Assembly: GCA_037501455.1 (NCBI GenBank)
Contig: CM074855.1
Coordinates: 35,187,001-35,251,000, forward strand
DNA: 64,000 nt
DNA from: Lantana camara
Taxonomy: Eukaryota > Streptophyta > Magnoliopsida > Lamiales > Verbenaceae
Reading direction: 5' to 3'
Shown: positions 1 through 12,028 of the stretch, one piece after another
Layout: each line of letters starts with the position of its first letter
Position numbering within the stretch: position 1 is the stretch's first letter
Translations under genes and position numbers: made by a program
The notes under the pieces: generated by a model
What the model was told of the DNA's origin: nothing
What the model saw: the letters and a program-made list of their open reading frames with translations, nothing else
The model's database searches: none

Positions 1-1198
1 CGACCGTACAGGTACGCCATTTCGAGAGTGATACGTGCAATTTTAAATTATCTATTTATGCCTTTCCATGTTTATTAAATCATTTATATGCAGAATTGAT
101 TATTTGAATGAATTATTTGTTACGTTTTGTTATGTATTTGGTCGTTTTTGCCCCGTTTGATCCCCCCTCTTGATCCGTTTGACCCCGTTTTCGTTCCTAA
201 TTATGTGACTACGTGTTATGCATGAAATAATTATGTTATGAACTTTCCTACGTATTTTTTTCATTTTTGAGTTCGTTTGATACGGTTCTTGAACCGTTTT
301 ATTTGTTAAGGGACACGAGGGCCTAACTAGTTTTAGAGCACCTCGTGTTCCGGAAGGCGTAACTTGAGTTTGGGAATTCGGATTCGAATTCCGGAAGAAA
401 ATTTGGACTTATAACAAAGAATGAAAGATAAGGAACCTAGTTTTGTATTTTTCTAAACCCGTTTAAACCTCCAAATTTCGTCCAAACCGAGACCCATGTG
501 ACAGATTCGCCACCTTCGCCTGTTTTGCTCATATCCGACCCGTTTCTTAACCAAATGGCCACATATTTGAACCCATTTGACCCTAATTAAACCCTCTTCC
601 ACACTTTTGACCCCTCATTTAATTTCAGCTAAGAGAAAAGAAGCAGCAACCCGAGAGAGAGAGAGAGAGGGGGATTTTATACTATTCACTTTTGCCATTT
701 CTTGCTCCATACACCTCCGATTCGCCTCAAATTCAAAAGGTAAGTCCGGAATCTAGTCCTCCATCTTCTTCTATTTCTTTTAAGTGCTCTTTTCTAAATT
801 TCATGGAGTTTCAATCATGCTATGGATAAAATGATGAATAGTAAGGGTTTGTAGAGAATTTGAAGAAATTGCATGAATTCTTGTGTTTTCTTTTGAATTG
901 ATGCAAGAATATTGATCTTAAGATATCCCTTAACACTTACATGAACTGATTTTGTATGCTACTTGAGGATTCTTGAGGTTTTCATTTGAAGAACTTGGAG
1001 GTTTTGTATGAAAATGGCATGAATTCCATCTCTTGCACTTACCTTATGATATGTGGATGGTTTTGTGCAGATTTTGAGCTCTTTATACATGAATTATATG
1101 TTCCTAACTTGCCTTCATGTGTTAGCTTGTATTAGGATGAGTTTTGGTTGGTTTTATGGCTGATCTTTCGAGTTTTGCCCTGCTGCCAGTTCACTTTT

Positions 1199-1287
1199 GG
1201 TCGCGGCTGCGATCTATTTTTCCCCTTGTTTCGACTTTGGTCATGGATGTGACCATTTTCAAGAGTTTTTTGGTCATGGTCGTGACC
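1199..1287 (+). repeat. Palindrome cluster of LTR A
   Basis: Three 16-bp dyads of the form GGTC..GACC lie at 1199..1214, 1239..1254 and 1272..1287, about 1.2 kb from the LTR start. The first is GGTCGCGGCTGCGATC. The equivalent stretch is deleted in the 3' LTR (junction near 22478). Confidence 0.8.
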
Positions 1288-2775
1288 CTCTTTGAGGCTA
1301 GTTTCGAATTGTGCATACATGTTGTGTTGTTTTCATTTCGTTTGCATTTTTTCGTGAAATTCTTTCTCCTTTTTAACTTCTTATGCATTATATACTTGAT
1401 GAATTATGTGTTATATGATTCGTTATGAATTTATTACATGCTTTCGTTGCTTTTATACGCCTTATATGACAAGATATGCACTATATGCTTTCTTATGTGC
1501 ATGCATAAACTTGTACTTCGATTCCTTACCTCGTGTAATATTTTCTGTAACGCCCCGATCTTTCGGCCATACAGGTTTGTCGTCATGAGTGAGTTTAGTG
1601 TGTTTTTATTTATTCATTTACCCGAGTACGTGTTTATTATAATTTTTAAAATGTTATATTTGAATTATATGAAATTATTTGATAAGTTTTCATATGTGAT
1701 TTTAAACGCTTTTGTTTGTTTAACTTTGTTTTCGATCAGTTTGCCCCGTTTTCAATTTCTGATTTTCGTGCTTATCTGCTATGCATGATTATTATGTGAT
1801 ATGAACTTATTTATGTGCTCGTTTTATATTTTCAGACTCGTTTGTTGTGGTCTTCGACCATTTAATTGTTTTGGGGACTCGAGGGCCTAACAGAGTTTTA
1901 GCGCGCCTTGGGTTCCAAGGGCCATAACTTGAGCTCGGGAATTCGGATTTGAATTTTGGAAGAAGCATCGGACTTGTAACAAATAAGGGAAACTAAGGAA
2001 CCCAACCTTATAATTTTTGAAGCCCGTTTGGACCTCCGAAATTTTACCGAACCAAGCCTCGCGTGCAACTTGGACCCCTTTGTACTCTTTTAACCATAAC
2101 TTGGTCATTTGTTAACCAAATTGAGTAATTCGGGGCCCCACTTTCTCATGAATTAACCCCCTTTCCATCCTTAAGACTATAATTTCGTTCCAAGCCAGAA
2201 AAGAGAAGGAAAAATGGTATTTTGTCTCTACATCCCGAAGTGCCTAGGAGAGGAGAAAAGAACACTATTTATTTTCATGTTTTGAGCTCTCTACTCCATA
2301 AAATCTCTCCAAATTTGAAAGGTAAGCTTATTTTATGTTCTCCATCCTTTCCTATTTATTTGGACACCTTATTTGCTGAATTCCATGAAGAAATGAGCAT
2401 GATACTGAGTTCTTGGTAATAGTAAGGGTTAGAGGCCATTCTTGATGATTTGCATGATTTCTTGCTTTTCTTTTGCATTTGATGCAGCCTAAATGAACCT
2501 AAGACATCCTTTAACATTTCTATGAACTTATATTGCATGTTCATTTTGAAATTTTGGGAGAATCATTTGATGAACTTGAAGGTATATGCAAGAATGTGAA
2601 CTTGATCCTTCTTTCTTGCATTTCTTTGTTAAATGTGTGGTTCTTTTTCCAGAATTTTGAAGCCTTTATGCATGTATGTTGTAATCCTAACTTAAATTCA
2701 TGTCTTGGTTCGAATTGGTATGAGTTTTGGTTGGTTTTGTGGCTGATTTTTTAGTTTTGCCCTGCTGTCGCGAGT

Positions 2776-2891
2776 GGTCGCGATTTCGACCAGTTCATTT
2801 TTGGTCGCAGCTGCGACCTATTTTTCCCCTTGTTTCGACTTTGGTCACGGCCGCGACCTTTTCCAAGTCTTTTTAGGTCATGGCCGCGACC
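2776..2891 (+). repeat. Palindrome cluster of LTR B
   Basis: Four 16-bp dyads GGTC(N8)GACC lie at 2776..2791, 2803..2818, 2843..2858 and 2876..2891, for example GGTCGCAGCTGCGACC. The first begins 1230 bp from the LTR start, nearly the same offset as in LTRs A and D. Confidence 0.85.
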
Positions 2892-3301
2892 CTGTTTGGC
2901 CTGAGTTTCGAGTTGTCCTTCGTGATTTCGTTATTTTCGTTTCGTTTTCGTTATACATGATCTTCTTGCTTCTTTCTCACTCCTTATATATTGTATACTT
3001 GTTGATTTATGTATTATTTGATTTATTATGAATCTATTACATGATTTCGGTGATTTTATATGCAGTGTTTGATGAGATATACTTTATATGCCTTCCTACG
3101 TGCATGCATAACTTCATGCCTGGTTTCCTTGCCTTGAATGATATCTCCTTGCTTCTTTTATGATATAAATGAATTGTTAACATGTTATATGGTGAGTTAT
3201 GCTTGTTGTATGAATTTTAAGAATTCATTTGATGTGAATTACACGATCTATCATTTAACATGGTCTAATGTGACTTAGATGCTCTCTAGCTTCCATGCGT
3301 G

Positions 3302-4156
3302 TAGGGGTGGGCGTTCGGGTCGGGGAATTGGGGCCCGTCCCGTCCCGATCGGAAAATCGGGGATTTTTTATTTCGGGACGGGTACCCAATCCCGATCCAA
3401 AAATTCGGGATCGGGATCAGGTATCAAAGTGCTCCCCGAATTCCCCGATCGGGCTCCCCGACTAATTAAAAAAAAAAACAACTAATATATCTGCAATTAT
3501 TATTGGGGCCTTAGTTTAAAAATTTTTTTATTTTTTATTTTTATCAAAGGAAAGAGGCATTACGCAGTTGCTCACTTTCACCCTGCTTACATTTTCTGAG
3601 TTTCAATCTTTCACCCTAACCTTCACAAACAAAGCCACTGTCGTCCGTCGAACCACACCACCAACACACTCATCTACCAACACACTCATCCATTCAATCT
3701 TACACACTCATCCATTCACAAGCCCCAGCCACCACCGTACTCAGCCACGGCCCGCAACCAATCGCACCGCTGCTGCGTTGCAACTTACATCAGTCCACCA
3801 CCGCACTCAACCACACTCTAGACTTAGACGGCAGACCCACAAAGGCACCACTGCAGCCCTAATTTTAATTTTGAGAATTTGAGGTATTTTTCAAGTTTAA
3901 CTTTTCATACCATATTCAATAAGTCATTGCAGCCCATATCTTCAATTACATGATAGGCCCATTAATAAATTAATAATGTAAACAAATGAAAAAAAAAAAA
4001 ACAGAAAAATAAGTCGGGTTCCCCGAGCCCGACCCGACTCCCGAACTCCCCGACTAGTCAAGTACCCGACAATTTCGGGACGGGCTTGGATACCAAATTT
4101 TCCATCCCAATCCCGAATTCCCCGACCCCGAACTCCCCGTCCCGCGCCCACCCCTA
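3302..4156. mobile_element. Non-autonomous hAT-like element
   Basis: The terminal inverted repeats are TAGGGGTGGGCG and CGCCCACCCCTA. The flanking 8-mers CATGCGTG and AATGCATG agree at 6 of 8 positions, as expected for an aged 8-bp hAT target duplication. Both ends carry dense inverted CGGG/CCCGA subterminal motifs (3315..3465 and 4015..4140). The 855-bp body has no transposase. TAGGGGTG termini are typical of plant hAT elements. Confidence 0.8.
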
Positions 4157-4872
4157 AATGCATGAATTGTCACCCTAATTATTTCTTTAATATGATAACT
4201 TCTTGCTTCTTTTATGACTTAAATGTATTGTAAATTTGTTGGAATATGCGTCATGATTATTGTATGAAGTTCATGGACTATTTTGGTTCGATATATGAAA
4301 GATATGAGCACGAATGAATATGATTCCTTTGTATAATGAATGAATAACTTGATTACGTGTCTAAGTGGCATTAATTGTGCACATGAGCATCTTTATCACA
4401 CTTTGTTATTTGTTATGCATGTCATATCATGTTAATGCATTGTCGTGCGTCATATATGGTTCATATGGAGTCTTGAGTCTCATGTGTACACCCTATTGTC
4501 TTTTATCAATTTTCTCCAGGGCGGAGACTTGTCGGGTTCTTAGGTTTTCTTCAAGTTTTTTTTTCTTCTCAGTATTATTCGGTAAGGTGTAACAGGAGGG
4601 TTTCTCTACTATTAGCTAAATTAACTCGATATATCCCTAATGTGTAAAGCTTTGAACCAAAGTATTATATACTTATATATCGAGTCTTTTAGAGTAAATG
4701 ATTTTCAAACGTAAAGCCTTTTCTTTTATGAATCCCTACCGAATGATTGTTGGTGTGGACATGATTATGCATATACGGGGCCCAGGGACTTAGTGCAAGT
4801 GGCTATCTGGGGAGGCAAGGGCCGACGTTGGTCCCTTGTACTAGTCCCAACCACATGTACGGTGATACCGGC

Positions 4873-4894
4873 CCTCGCTAGGAGATTAGCGAGG
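4873..4894 (+). other. GGAGAT-loop stem-loop in LTR B
   Basis: A perfect 8-bp stem CCTCGCTA/TAGCGAGG closes the loop GGAGAT. The stem differs from those of other LTR families while the loop is kept. Confidence 0.75.
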
Positions 4895-6390
4895 AATGGG
4901 AGCTGAGTGCCATTGGGGAATTCATGTAACCCCATTGGTCAATGAATGAGGTGGCCGGGTCTTGCTAACCCGTCCACAACCCGGAGCAAAAAGGTGTAAG
5001 TGTTTATGATTATGAATGTTAATGGTTATGAACGATTATGTATGAATGTGTATGATCGCTAATATAAAGATTGAAATGATATGCACACACGAGGAGTAGG
5101 TTGGAGAAATTCGCCCACCCGCCAAGGCTCACGTAATGACTGCATGATTGTAATGAATAAATGAACTTAATGGTTGTAATCCCGGGCGTTGTTTCTTTGT
5201 TTTCACCCACTTGGGAAATGTTTTAAAAATCTCGTACGGGATTATGACTTGCATGTGTGTGTGCTTTTAATTCTCATAATATTATGATATTAAACCCTAT
5301 TTTATACCAACCAGTCTCCTATAGATTGAACCCGGTTTTGTTTTCAGGGTCTTGCAGGTTTTGGAGCGCTAGGCTGGAAGTCGAGTCTGTCGAGTCTCTT
5401 GATCGAGTTAGAGTCTGTTCATATGCATATTGTAAATTGATTAAGTTACCATGAATTGTTAAGATTTTATGTTATTGATTCGGGACAGACTTCTAGGGAT
5501 AGATTGAACCCGTATTTATGATTATGATTTATGTTTATGTATGAATTTTTGGGACTAGGTACCTATGTTAGTCGAACCCGTAATTTGATGCTTGTATTGG
5601 TAATTGTTTTCATACTCTGCTTCAGCCTTATGATTTCTCTTTGTACATAGTTATATAGTTTCGAAGGTTTAGTTCCCGCCTAGCATAATGAGTGAGTAAG
5701 TCCCCGTTCGCTCTGATCTGGCACGTGTATGGATTTCCCGTCTCATATGCGGGTCGGATCTGAGTGCAGGGCTGTGGCACCTTCCATTTAGGGTGTTACA
5801 TTTTCTTGCTTCTTTTATGATATGCATGAAATGTTAACTTGCTAAATTATGTGTTACGTGTTTTATTATGAATTTATTGTTTGAATTCGATACTCTTATG
5901 TGCAATATATAACCTAATATGCATCATATACGCTTCAACGTGCATGCATGAGTTCATACCTTGTTTGCTTACCTTGCATGTAATTTACTTGCTCTTTTTA
6001 TGAAGTGTATGCATTGCTAACATATTATATGACGTGTTATGAGTGTTGCCTGAAATCTATGAATTCGTCTAACGTGAAATATGTGAATTATGATTTAATG
6101 TGATTTAATATGACTTCATATGACCTAAATGATATTTCGTTGCATTCTTTAAGCATCATTTGCATCCATATGCATTTACGTACGTCTAAGTGGTGCATTT
6201 TGAGTCTAAGTTCATCGTTTAGTCTTCGTTTTGTCCTTAGGTTCGTTTCGTGGGTGACGAGGAGGTCCCTTAGAGGTGTTTTGGGTTTGTCTCGTTCGGT
6301 TTGGTCGACAAGGTGATGTTTCTTTCTTTTAGTTATTATGACCTACAACTCTAAATATGTTTTAAGCCTGCATGCGATTTACGTATATAT

Positions 6391-6410
6391 ATATATATAT
6401 ATTTAGATAC
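6391..6410. repeat. TA microsatellite in LTR A
   Basis: A short run of TA dinucleotides. The 3' LTR copy at 22917..22940 is a few units longer, as expected of a slipping microsatellite. Confidence 0.9.
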
Positions 6411-6703
6411 GTGTTTGTTATGTACTTTTTGGGAATTAGCCCATTTGTTATGAAACGTTTGAAAAACACTTTTATGTATACGTAAGTTATATTTTCGTTT
6501 ATTTGTTTTGAAGGGTTGGTGTGTGTGTTTTGAAAAGAGCGAGTTATGGCTGTGAAAGATAAGTCTGATTTTCGAAAAATATGAACTTATGATTTATGAA
6601 CTATGAACTAGGCCCCAGAGATTTGTACAAAGGAGCCCCGGGACAGGGTTGGGCCGTCGGGTCACTCCCAAGTATGGTCTCCACACTTAGGATCACCCCG
6701 GAA

Positions 6704-6723
6704 CCCACTAGGAGGTTAGTGGG
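6704..6723 (+). other. GGAGGT-loop stem-loop in 5' LTR A
   Basis: A perfect 7-bp stem CCCACTA/TAGTGGG closes the loop GGAGGT. The 3' LTR copy (23219..23238) has loop GAAGGT and one stem mismatch. Confidence 0.75.
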
Positions 6724-7631
6724 GGATGGAATCCTTGGGCGTGAGTGTCATAAAATTCACGACCCTGATATATTAGCGCGGATGGTTAGAATGTGCACAA
6801 CCCTTCCATCACCAGGAGAAGAGGTATGTTTGTGTGACTTTGTTTTAGTTGGAATTTAGTTTATGTTTATGAATTTTGAACGGAGTTAGGTGGTCTGAAA
6901 CTCGTACTCGCCGAGTTGTGTGATTTTGTTTATGAAAATGGTTCATGAAACGGCAGTGGATTCATAATTTATAAAATTTGGCGATTTTGGCCTTCGGCCT
7001 TAACTCTTTTCTATATAACTAATATCACGGGCAAAAATGTTTTTAGATTGCAAAAACCACGCCCCGGTTCATGAGCTTTTATGACTTTGAATATGCTCTG
7101 CTTTATGTATATGTACGCGTGAGTATGTTAGCCCCCTCACCTGTCTTTAAAGCTGACCCCTCCTCGTTGTCTTCTTTTCCCCCTTTGTTTCTTTGAGTTT
7201 GTCGTTGTAGGTGTTCGTTTGGGAGTTTGAGCTAGGCGGTGGTCGTCTTTTGGGTCTTTGGTTTTAGTACCGAGTCTCATGCATTTTGATTAGCTTACTT
7301 TTGTATTTTGAACTTAGGAACTTATGTATATGAATTAAATTTTGAACTTTGGAATTTGTATAATTTATTTGGCCCGGGATGGGCATGTTTGTATATCTTA
7401 TAATTATTTGAATTAGTTGGATATTATTCGTATGTTTGACGATCCTTATGCTTCCGCATATAATTTAATTTTGTCGCGCACTCTGAATTAGGGTCTAGAC
7501 CGCCTAGCTTAGGTCTGATTTTGTTTGTCACCCGTTCGCCTTGGCTTGATGCGTGAACGGAGTCTCTATTTCGTTACACGTGTCGGGTTATGGAACGGGG
7601 GATGTAATGCTCTGCGCTCCGGGGTGCTACA

Positions 7632-7787
7632 TCTAAAGTGGTATCAGAGCTCTTGGTTACAAAATCGGAGCTCTAGTGTCGTGTCGGGTCTATCTAGGTC
7701 GTTCAACTTAGGATTATATGTATGTTTGCATACATTTACACCATTTATGTGAATTATCTGTATTATTCATGTTAATTGTGCACATGA
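7632..7787 (+). mobile_element. Element A leader with primer-binding site
   Basis: TGGTATCAGAGC at 7639..7650 is the plant tRNA-iMet primer-binding site, 7 bp after the LTR. The rest is non-coding leader that stops at the insertion of element C and resumes at 19045. Confidence 0.9.
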
Positions 7788-8775
7788 TGTAGCACCCCGC
7801 ACGTGAGGCACCACATCCCCCGCACTATGGCTCAACACGAGTAACGAAACAGCAAATCCGCACCCGTATCAAACCATAGCGAACGGGAGACAAATATAAA
7901 AACCTTCCTAAGCTAGGCGGAACTAGACCCTGCAATGATAATCAATCAACAAAATATAATGCATCAACAAGCCCAATTCAAACATACGAATCATAAGTAT
8001 AATTGGGCACTTCAGGCCTCTTTTAAAAAAAAATCACAGCAAAACTCAGTAAAGCCAATTTCATAATAAATACATAGGTATCCAATTTCATGATATAACT
8101 GAAATGAATTATACATAATTCCAATACATGAATGAGTGAAGAGACTCTCCTAATCTAACTCGACTCACTTAAAGACTCCAAACACCTCCGCCTAGCTCGA
8201 AACTCCAAAGATCAAACCTGCACACTAAAAAGATTGGGGAGGGAAAGGGGTCAGTCTCTAGAAGACTGAGTGAGCAGGAGCGATATACATATATATATAA
8301 AACATGCACATGCGAGTCATAAATCCCGAGAAAGGTTTTGGTTGCGATTAGTTCCCAAAAAGGGCAAGAAAATAGAGAGACAATGCTCGATCTTTACGAC
8401 TAATTCATATTAAATTCAATACATTCATAAATCATACATAAATATAAGGCTCGGCGAGTGAGCGTGCACAATCTCCATCCAAACTCCGACCGTGTACGAC
8501 AAATATCATTAATATATTGATTAAGCGATCATGCAATATATCATAATACACACAGACCATAAATCATGTCCTAAATATATTGTTTGGGCAATCCGATTCC
8601 CGGCCTTCCCGTACAGTGCCTATCAATCGATAATCAATCAGTCAATCAATCATTTCAATCATAAATAAGTTCCAACCTTCTTCCTCCGGGTTGGTGGTGG
8701 GTTTGCAAGGCCCGACCACCCAATCATTGACCAAAAGGGGTTACATGACTCCCCAGATGGCACTCAGCTCCCTTT

Positions 8776-8797
8776 CCCCGCCAATCTCTTGACGAGG
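8776..8797 (-). other. GGAGAT-type stem-loop in LTR C
   Basis: On the minus strand CCTCGTCA/TGGCGGGG pair with two G-T (G-U) wobbles around loop AGAGAT. The second LTR copy (15980..16001) has loop GGAGAT. Confidence 0.65.
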
Positions 8798-9888
8798 TCC
8801 GGTACCGCTGTTCAATAGTGGGACTAGTGTGAGGGTTTACCGTCAGCCCTTGCCTCCTCGGGTCCCCACTCACACCAAGCCCCTGGGCCCCATTCTGTGC
8901 AATCAATCAATCATTCTTTCTCGCCAAAGCATTTGATTCATAAGAATCATGCCATATTTCATAATCCATTTGAAAAGGGGTTTACTCGATCAATACATAC
9001 TATAAGAATCATACCTTACCGTGTAATTCGGCCTATGCTATATACGTACCTCTCCGTGTCATCCTATTCCGTAGCTAGCATGAAGACACACGGTTTGGAG
9101 CATAGCCTCATTACAAAACCATTTTTATGTTTATATACGCTCATACGCATAATTCAGAAGGATTTACTCGATAACTTCATTTGAAAATTATATATATATA
9201 ATCATAAGGTTTTGGCCAAAGCTTTTCACGTAAGGGTTGTAGGGTTTGTTACATAGCTAAAACAAAAACCACCCTCACCTGAACCGTGAAGTTACAAGGA
9301 TCGAGCACCAAGTGCCTGAACGATCAAAAGCTCTCCACCCTGGAGACAAACTGTACAAAAGACCACAAGACGTGTTCGTGAGACTCGAGACTCCATATGA
9401 ACCATATATGACGCACGGCAATGCTCAAGCATGATATGAAGGCATAAAGTTCATATTAAGGCATTTAAATCATATAACCAATTCATTCACTTGTTCATTC
9501 ATTTTCATTCAGTTCATCGATTCATATCTCCAATCAATTTCAATTCAAGAATCCAAATAGGAACATAGAACATGTTCACGCTCTCCCAACACGCTACTAC
9601 ATACTTCACATTACATAACATAACATATTCCCAAGGTTTGACAACAAGGAGAAGTCATACGATATAGAAAATAAGTGATGCGATTCATAAACGACATATA
9701 AACACACATAAACGGCATTAAGGAAAAGCATGCCTATAACACATCCAAATGCCATGAAATTAAACCACAATACTCCTAACATATAGTAAAACAAGTTCAT
9801 AGTTCAACACAAAAGGAGATAAAGCCATTCAAGAGGTGAAACAAATCAAAACCCGAAAAGGAAGCAACACGGACTGCACAGGGGAAGG

Positions 9889-10010
9889 GACACGGGGGTG
9901 TCACCAACCCTAGCCAAACTGGGCCACGGGCGTGGCTCAGTACAGAGCTTCCCAGAAGGTGTGACACGCCCGTGTCTCACTCTTATGAGTAAATGAGACA
10001 CGGGGGTGTC
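9889..10010 (-). repeat. Palindrome cluster of LTR C (left copy)
   Basis: Four 14-bp dyads: GACACGGGGGTGTC (9889), GCCACGGGCGTGGC (9923), GACACGCCCGTGTC (9963) and GACACGGGGGTGTC (9997). The second member has changed on both arms (GACAC/GTGTC to GCCAC/GTGGC), a compensated pair. Confidence 0.85.
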
Positions 10011-11853
10011 ACGGTACAGAACTAAAACCGTTCACAAAGTTAAACCGGCAAAACTGATCCCTTACAAACTCAATCCAAAAACATACCAAATGAATTCCAA
10101 ATGCTCTGAAACTTAATATACAACATATTTGGCATGTTATGAACATTTTTCATTTAGAGTGAAAAGGCTAAATCACACGTTAAGATCATCGAATCCATGC
10201 AACAAAACTGGGTCGCCAAAATCGTACATATGAGCCCTAATGATTCCATCATGCCTTGATCAAGTACTTAGGGGTTGAATTTGGATCTGAAACTTTGGGG
10301 AATGCATGCTAACATACTAAACAACTAATATACATCATATATATGCAAAATGGCACAATTTAAAGCACATTAGGGTGACCAACAACCACACATAGGCAAT
10401 AGCAACAAATCTGTCATGAAGCATGCATAAAAACAGGCCATGTACTTCGGTTTTGAGGCTTCAAATGGATCCAAATACTTGAAACATGAATGTTAACATA
10501 TAAAGTAATGAGTGTACATCAACTCCATGCAATTTCACACGAAATGGAGACCATTTGATCAAGCAACAACACAATATTTCACACAACAATTCGAAAACAG
10601 GGGAAGTAGTTTGATCATCAAGTTTGGAACTCCATATCTCATAATTTCATTAAAGGGTCAAGAGATGAAATCCTCCTAATATCATATACTATCAGTTAGG
10701 AAAGAAATGGGTCAAGAAACAAGTTCATATGATCATGTATAAGCAAGAAAATCAGCCACACAAGCAAACAAGATCATAAGAGCAAATTTCCCCAAAAACC
10801 CTATTCATGCTCTTAGCCCAAACCCTAACCAAAACTGATCCAAATCATGATGTAAGAAGATGAAATCAAGCATAATAGAGTAGAGAAGACATAAGTATTC
10901 ATACCTTAAAGATTTGGTGAAGAAAAATGGTGATTTGAGCTCAAAATCACAAAAGGGCCAAGGTTTCCTTCTCTTCTCCTCTACCTCTCTCTCTCGATCA
11001 GTAGCTGCAGAAAAGGGAGATATTTCTCTCGGTTTTTCAGAGCTAAAGGGGAAGAAAAAGGCTTAACCCAAGGTACACAAGTCATGGTTAATCTTTGGTT
11101 AGGTTTGGTTAAGTAAAAAGGGTCCCACCAAGGAGACTAGTCAACAAAAGGAGCTCTTCTTGCACGAGTTGTCCGTTACGGTTGGATTTCGAAGGTCTTA
11201 ATGATTTCAAAAAGGTATGAGGCTTGTTCCATTGTCTCCAAATCGTCGATACGAAGGCAACGGAGGTGTCGGAATTCGAATCCGAATTCCCGAGCTCAAG
11301 ATATCACGTACGGAACCAAGGGTGCGCTAATTGCTCGTTAGCCCCCGATTTGGTTCCACAATCAAAATTAAATTCGTAAACACGTCAAATGAATCCGAAA
11401 ACATAAACCGAGCATAGAGCCATGTTCATAACACACATATTTACAACATATTAAATTTTCACGACATTTCGGTATCAATACATATATGAACAAAGCACAA
11501 ATAGAACACTCATGCGCATGAACAATTTCATATTGTTATAAATGAATTACTAAAACTTAAATTCCATATTAAATGAATTTAAAGCCAACTAATAACATGT
11601 TGAAATTGATTAACAGAATTACCGAAATAGTTAAGGTAACATGAAACCTTAATTAAGAAATTAAACACTAAATATCAAAGTAGAATAAAATGAATTAAAT
11701 TAAAGTAACAATAGTTTATAGTTTAAGTCAAATATAAACATTTATAAACGATTAATCATATAATTAAATAATTAATCTGCGCAATTTATAAACAAATACG
11801 TCACATTATTATTACTGAAAAACTGGGGCGTTACAATCTCTCCCCCTTAAAAA

Positions 11854-11871
11854 GAATCCGTCCTCGGATTC
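11854..11871 (-). other. AGGA-loop stem-loop beside PPT of element C
   Basis: In element sense a perfect 7-bp stem GAATCCG/CGGATTC closes the loop AGGA, immediately upstream of the polypurine tract. Confidence 0.75.
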
Positions 11872-11894
11872 AAAGTACGCTTGAAATCAAACAA

Positions 11895-12028
11895 TGAGAG
11901 ATCCCCGTCTCTCACAAGCAACAAGGAGAGAGCCCCGTCTCTCGAGCAGCAATGAGAGAACCCCGTCTCTCCAACAACAATGAGAGAACCCCGTCTCTCA
12001 AACAAAAATAAGAGAATCCCCGTCTCTT
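11895..12028 (-). repeat. Tandem GAGAGA-CCCCG-TCTCTC hairpin repeats
   Basis: Five units of about 28 to 30 bp follow each other. Each has GAGAGA or AAGAGA, then CCCCG, then TCTCT(C/T), so each can form a small hairpin. The linkers (CAAGCAACAAG, GAGCAGCAAT, CAACAACAAT, AAACAAAAAT) vary more than the arms. Confidence 0.85.

Larger units (their letters stand above)
1546..5800 (+). mobile_element. Solo LTR B (Tekay/Del-like)
   Basis: It begins TGTAACGCCCCG and ends GGGTGTTACA. The 5-bp TSD TTTTC lies at 1541..1545 and 5801..5805. No internal region or second LTR is present, so it is a solo LTR left by LTR-LTR recombination. It lies inside LTR A and contains a hAT-like insertion at 3302..4156. 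A donor-like AAAG|GTAAGC is at 2321/2322. It shares the LTR block structure of A but the sequence is clearly a different family. Confidence 0.92.
1..7631 (+). mobile_element. 5' LTR of Ty3/gypsy element A (Tekay/Del-like), interrupted
   Basis: This matches the LTR at 21320..24143; window base 1 corresponds to 21338, so about 18 bp of the LTR lie before the window. It ends in GGGGTGCTACA and is followed at once by a tRNA-iMet type primer-binding site. Solo LTR B (1546..5800) plus one TSD copy interrupts it, leaving about 3.4 kb of true LTR. A splice-donor-like AAAAG|GTAAGT sits at 739/740, three quasi-palindromes at 1199..1287 and a GGAGGT-loop hairpin at 6704..6723. Tekay/Del assignment is inferred from the TGTA..TACA ends, iMet PBS and LTR size. 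Confidence 0.85.
7788..11835 (-). mobile_element. 3' LTR of element C
   Basis: On the plus strand it runs TGTAGCACCCCGC..GGGGCGTTACA. It lies next to the PPT, so it is the 3' LTR of a minus-strand element. It carries a palindrome cluster (9889..10010), a hairpin (8776..8797) and a donor-like AAG|GTATGA on the minus strand at 10905/10904. Confidence 0.93.

Noticed and set aside
3304..3480. Frame across the CGGG-rich end of the hAT-like element as a gene
   Set aside because: It is built from subterminal repeat motifs (GRGIG/PDRAP patterns) with no independent coding evidence.
7639..7650. tRNA-like sequence GGTATCAGAGC near LTR ends
   Set aside because: It is the primer-binding site complementary to tRNA-iMet, not a tRNA gene; no cloverleaf surrounds it here or at 14971..14983, 36016 or 46114.
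9889..10010. LTR palindromes as bacterial-type terminators or restriction relics
   Set aside because: They occur in sets of three or four at fixed LTR positions with family-specific arms and no T-tract; a plant retrotransposon context makes terminators irrelevant.
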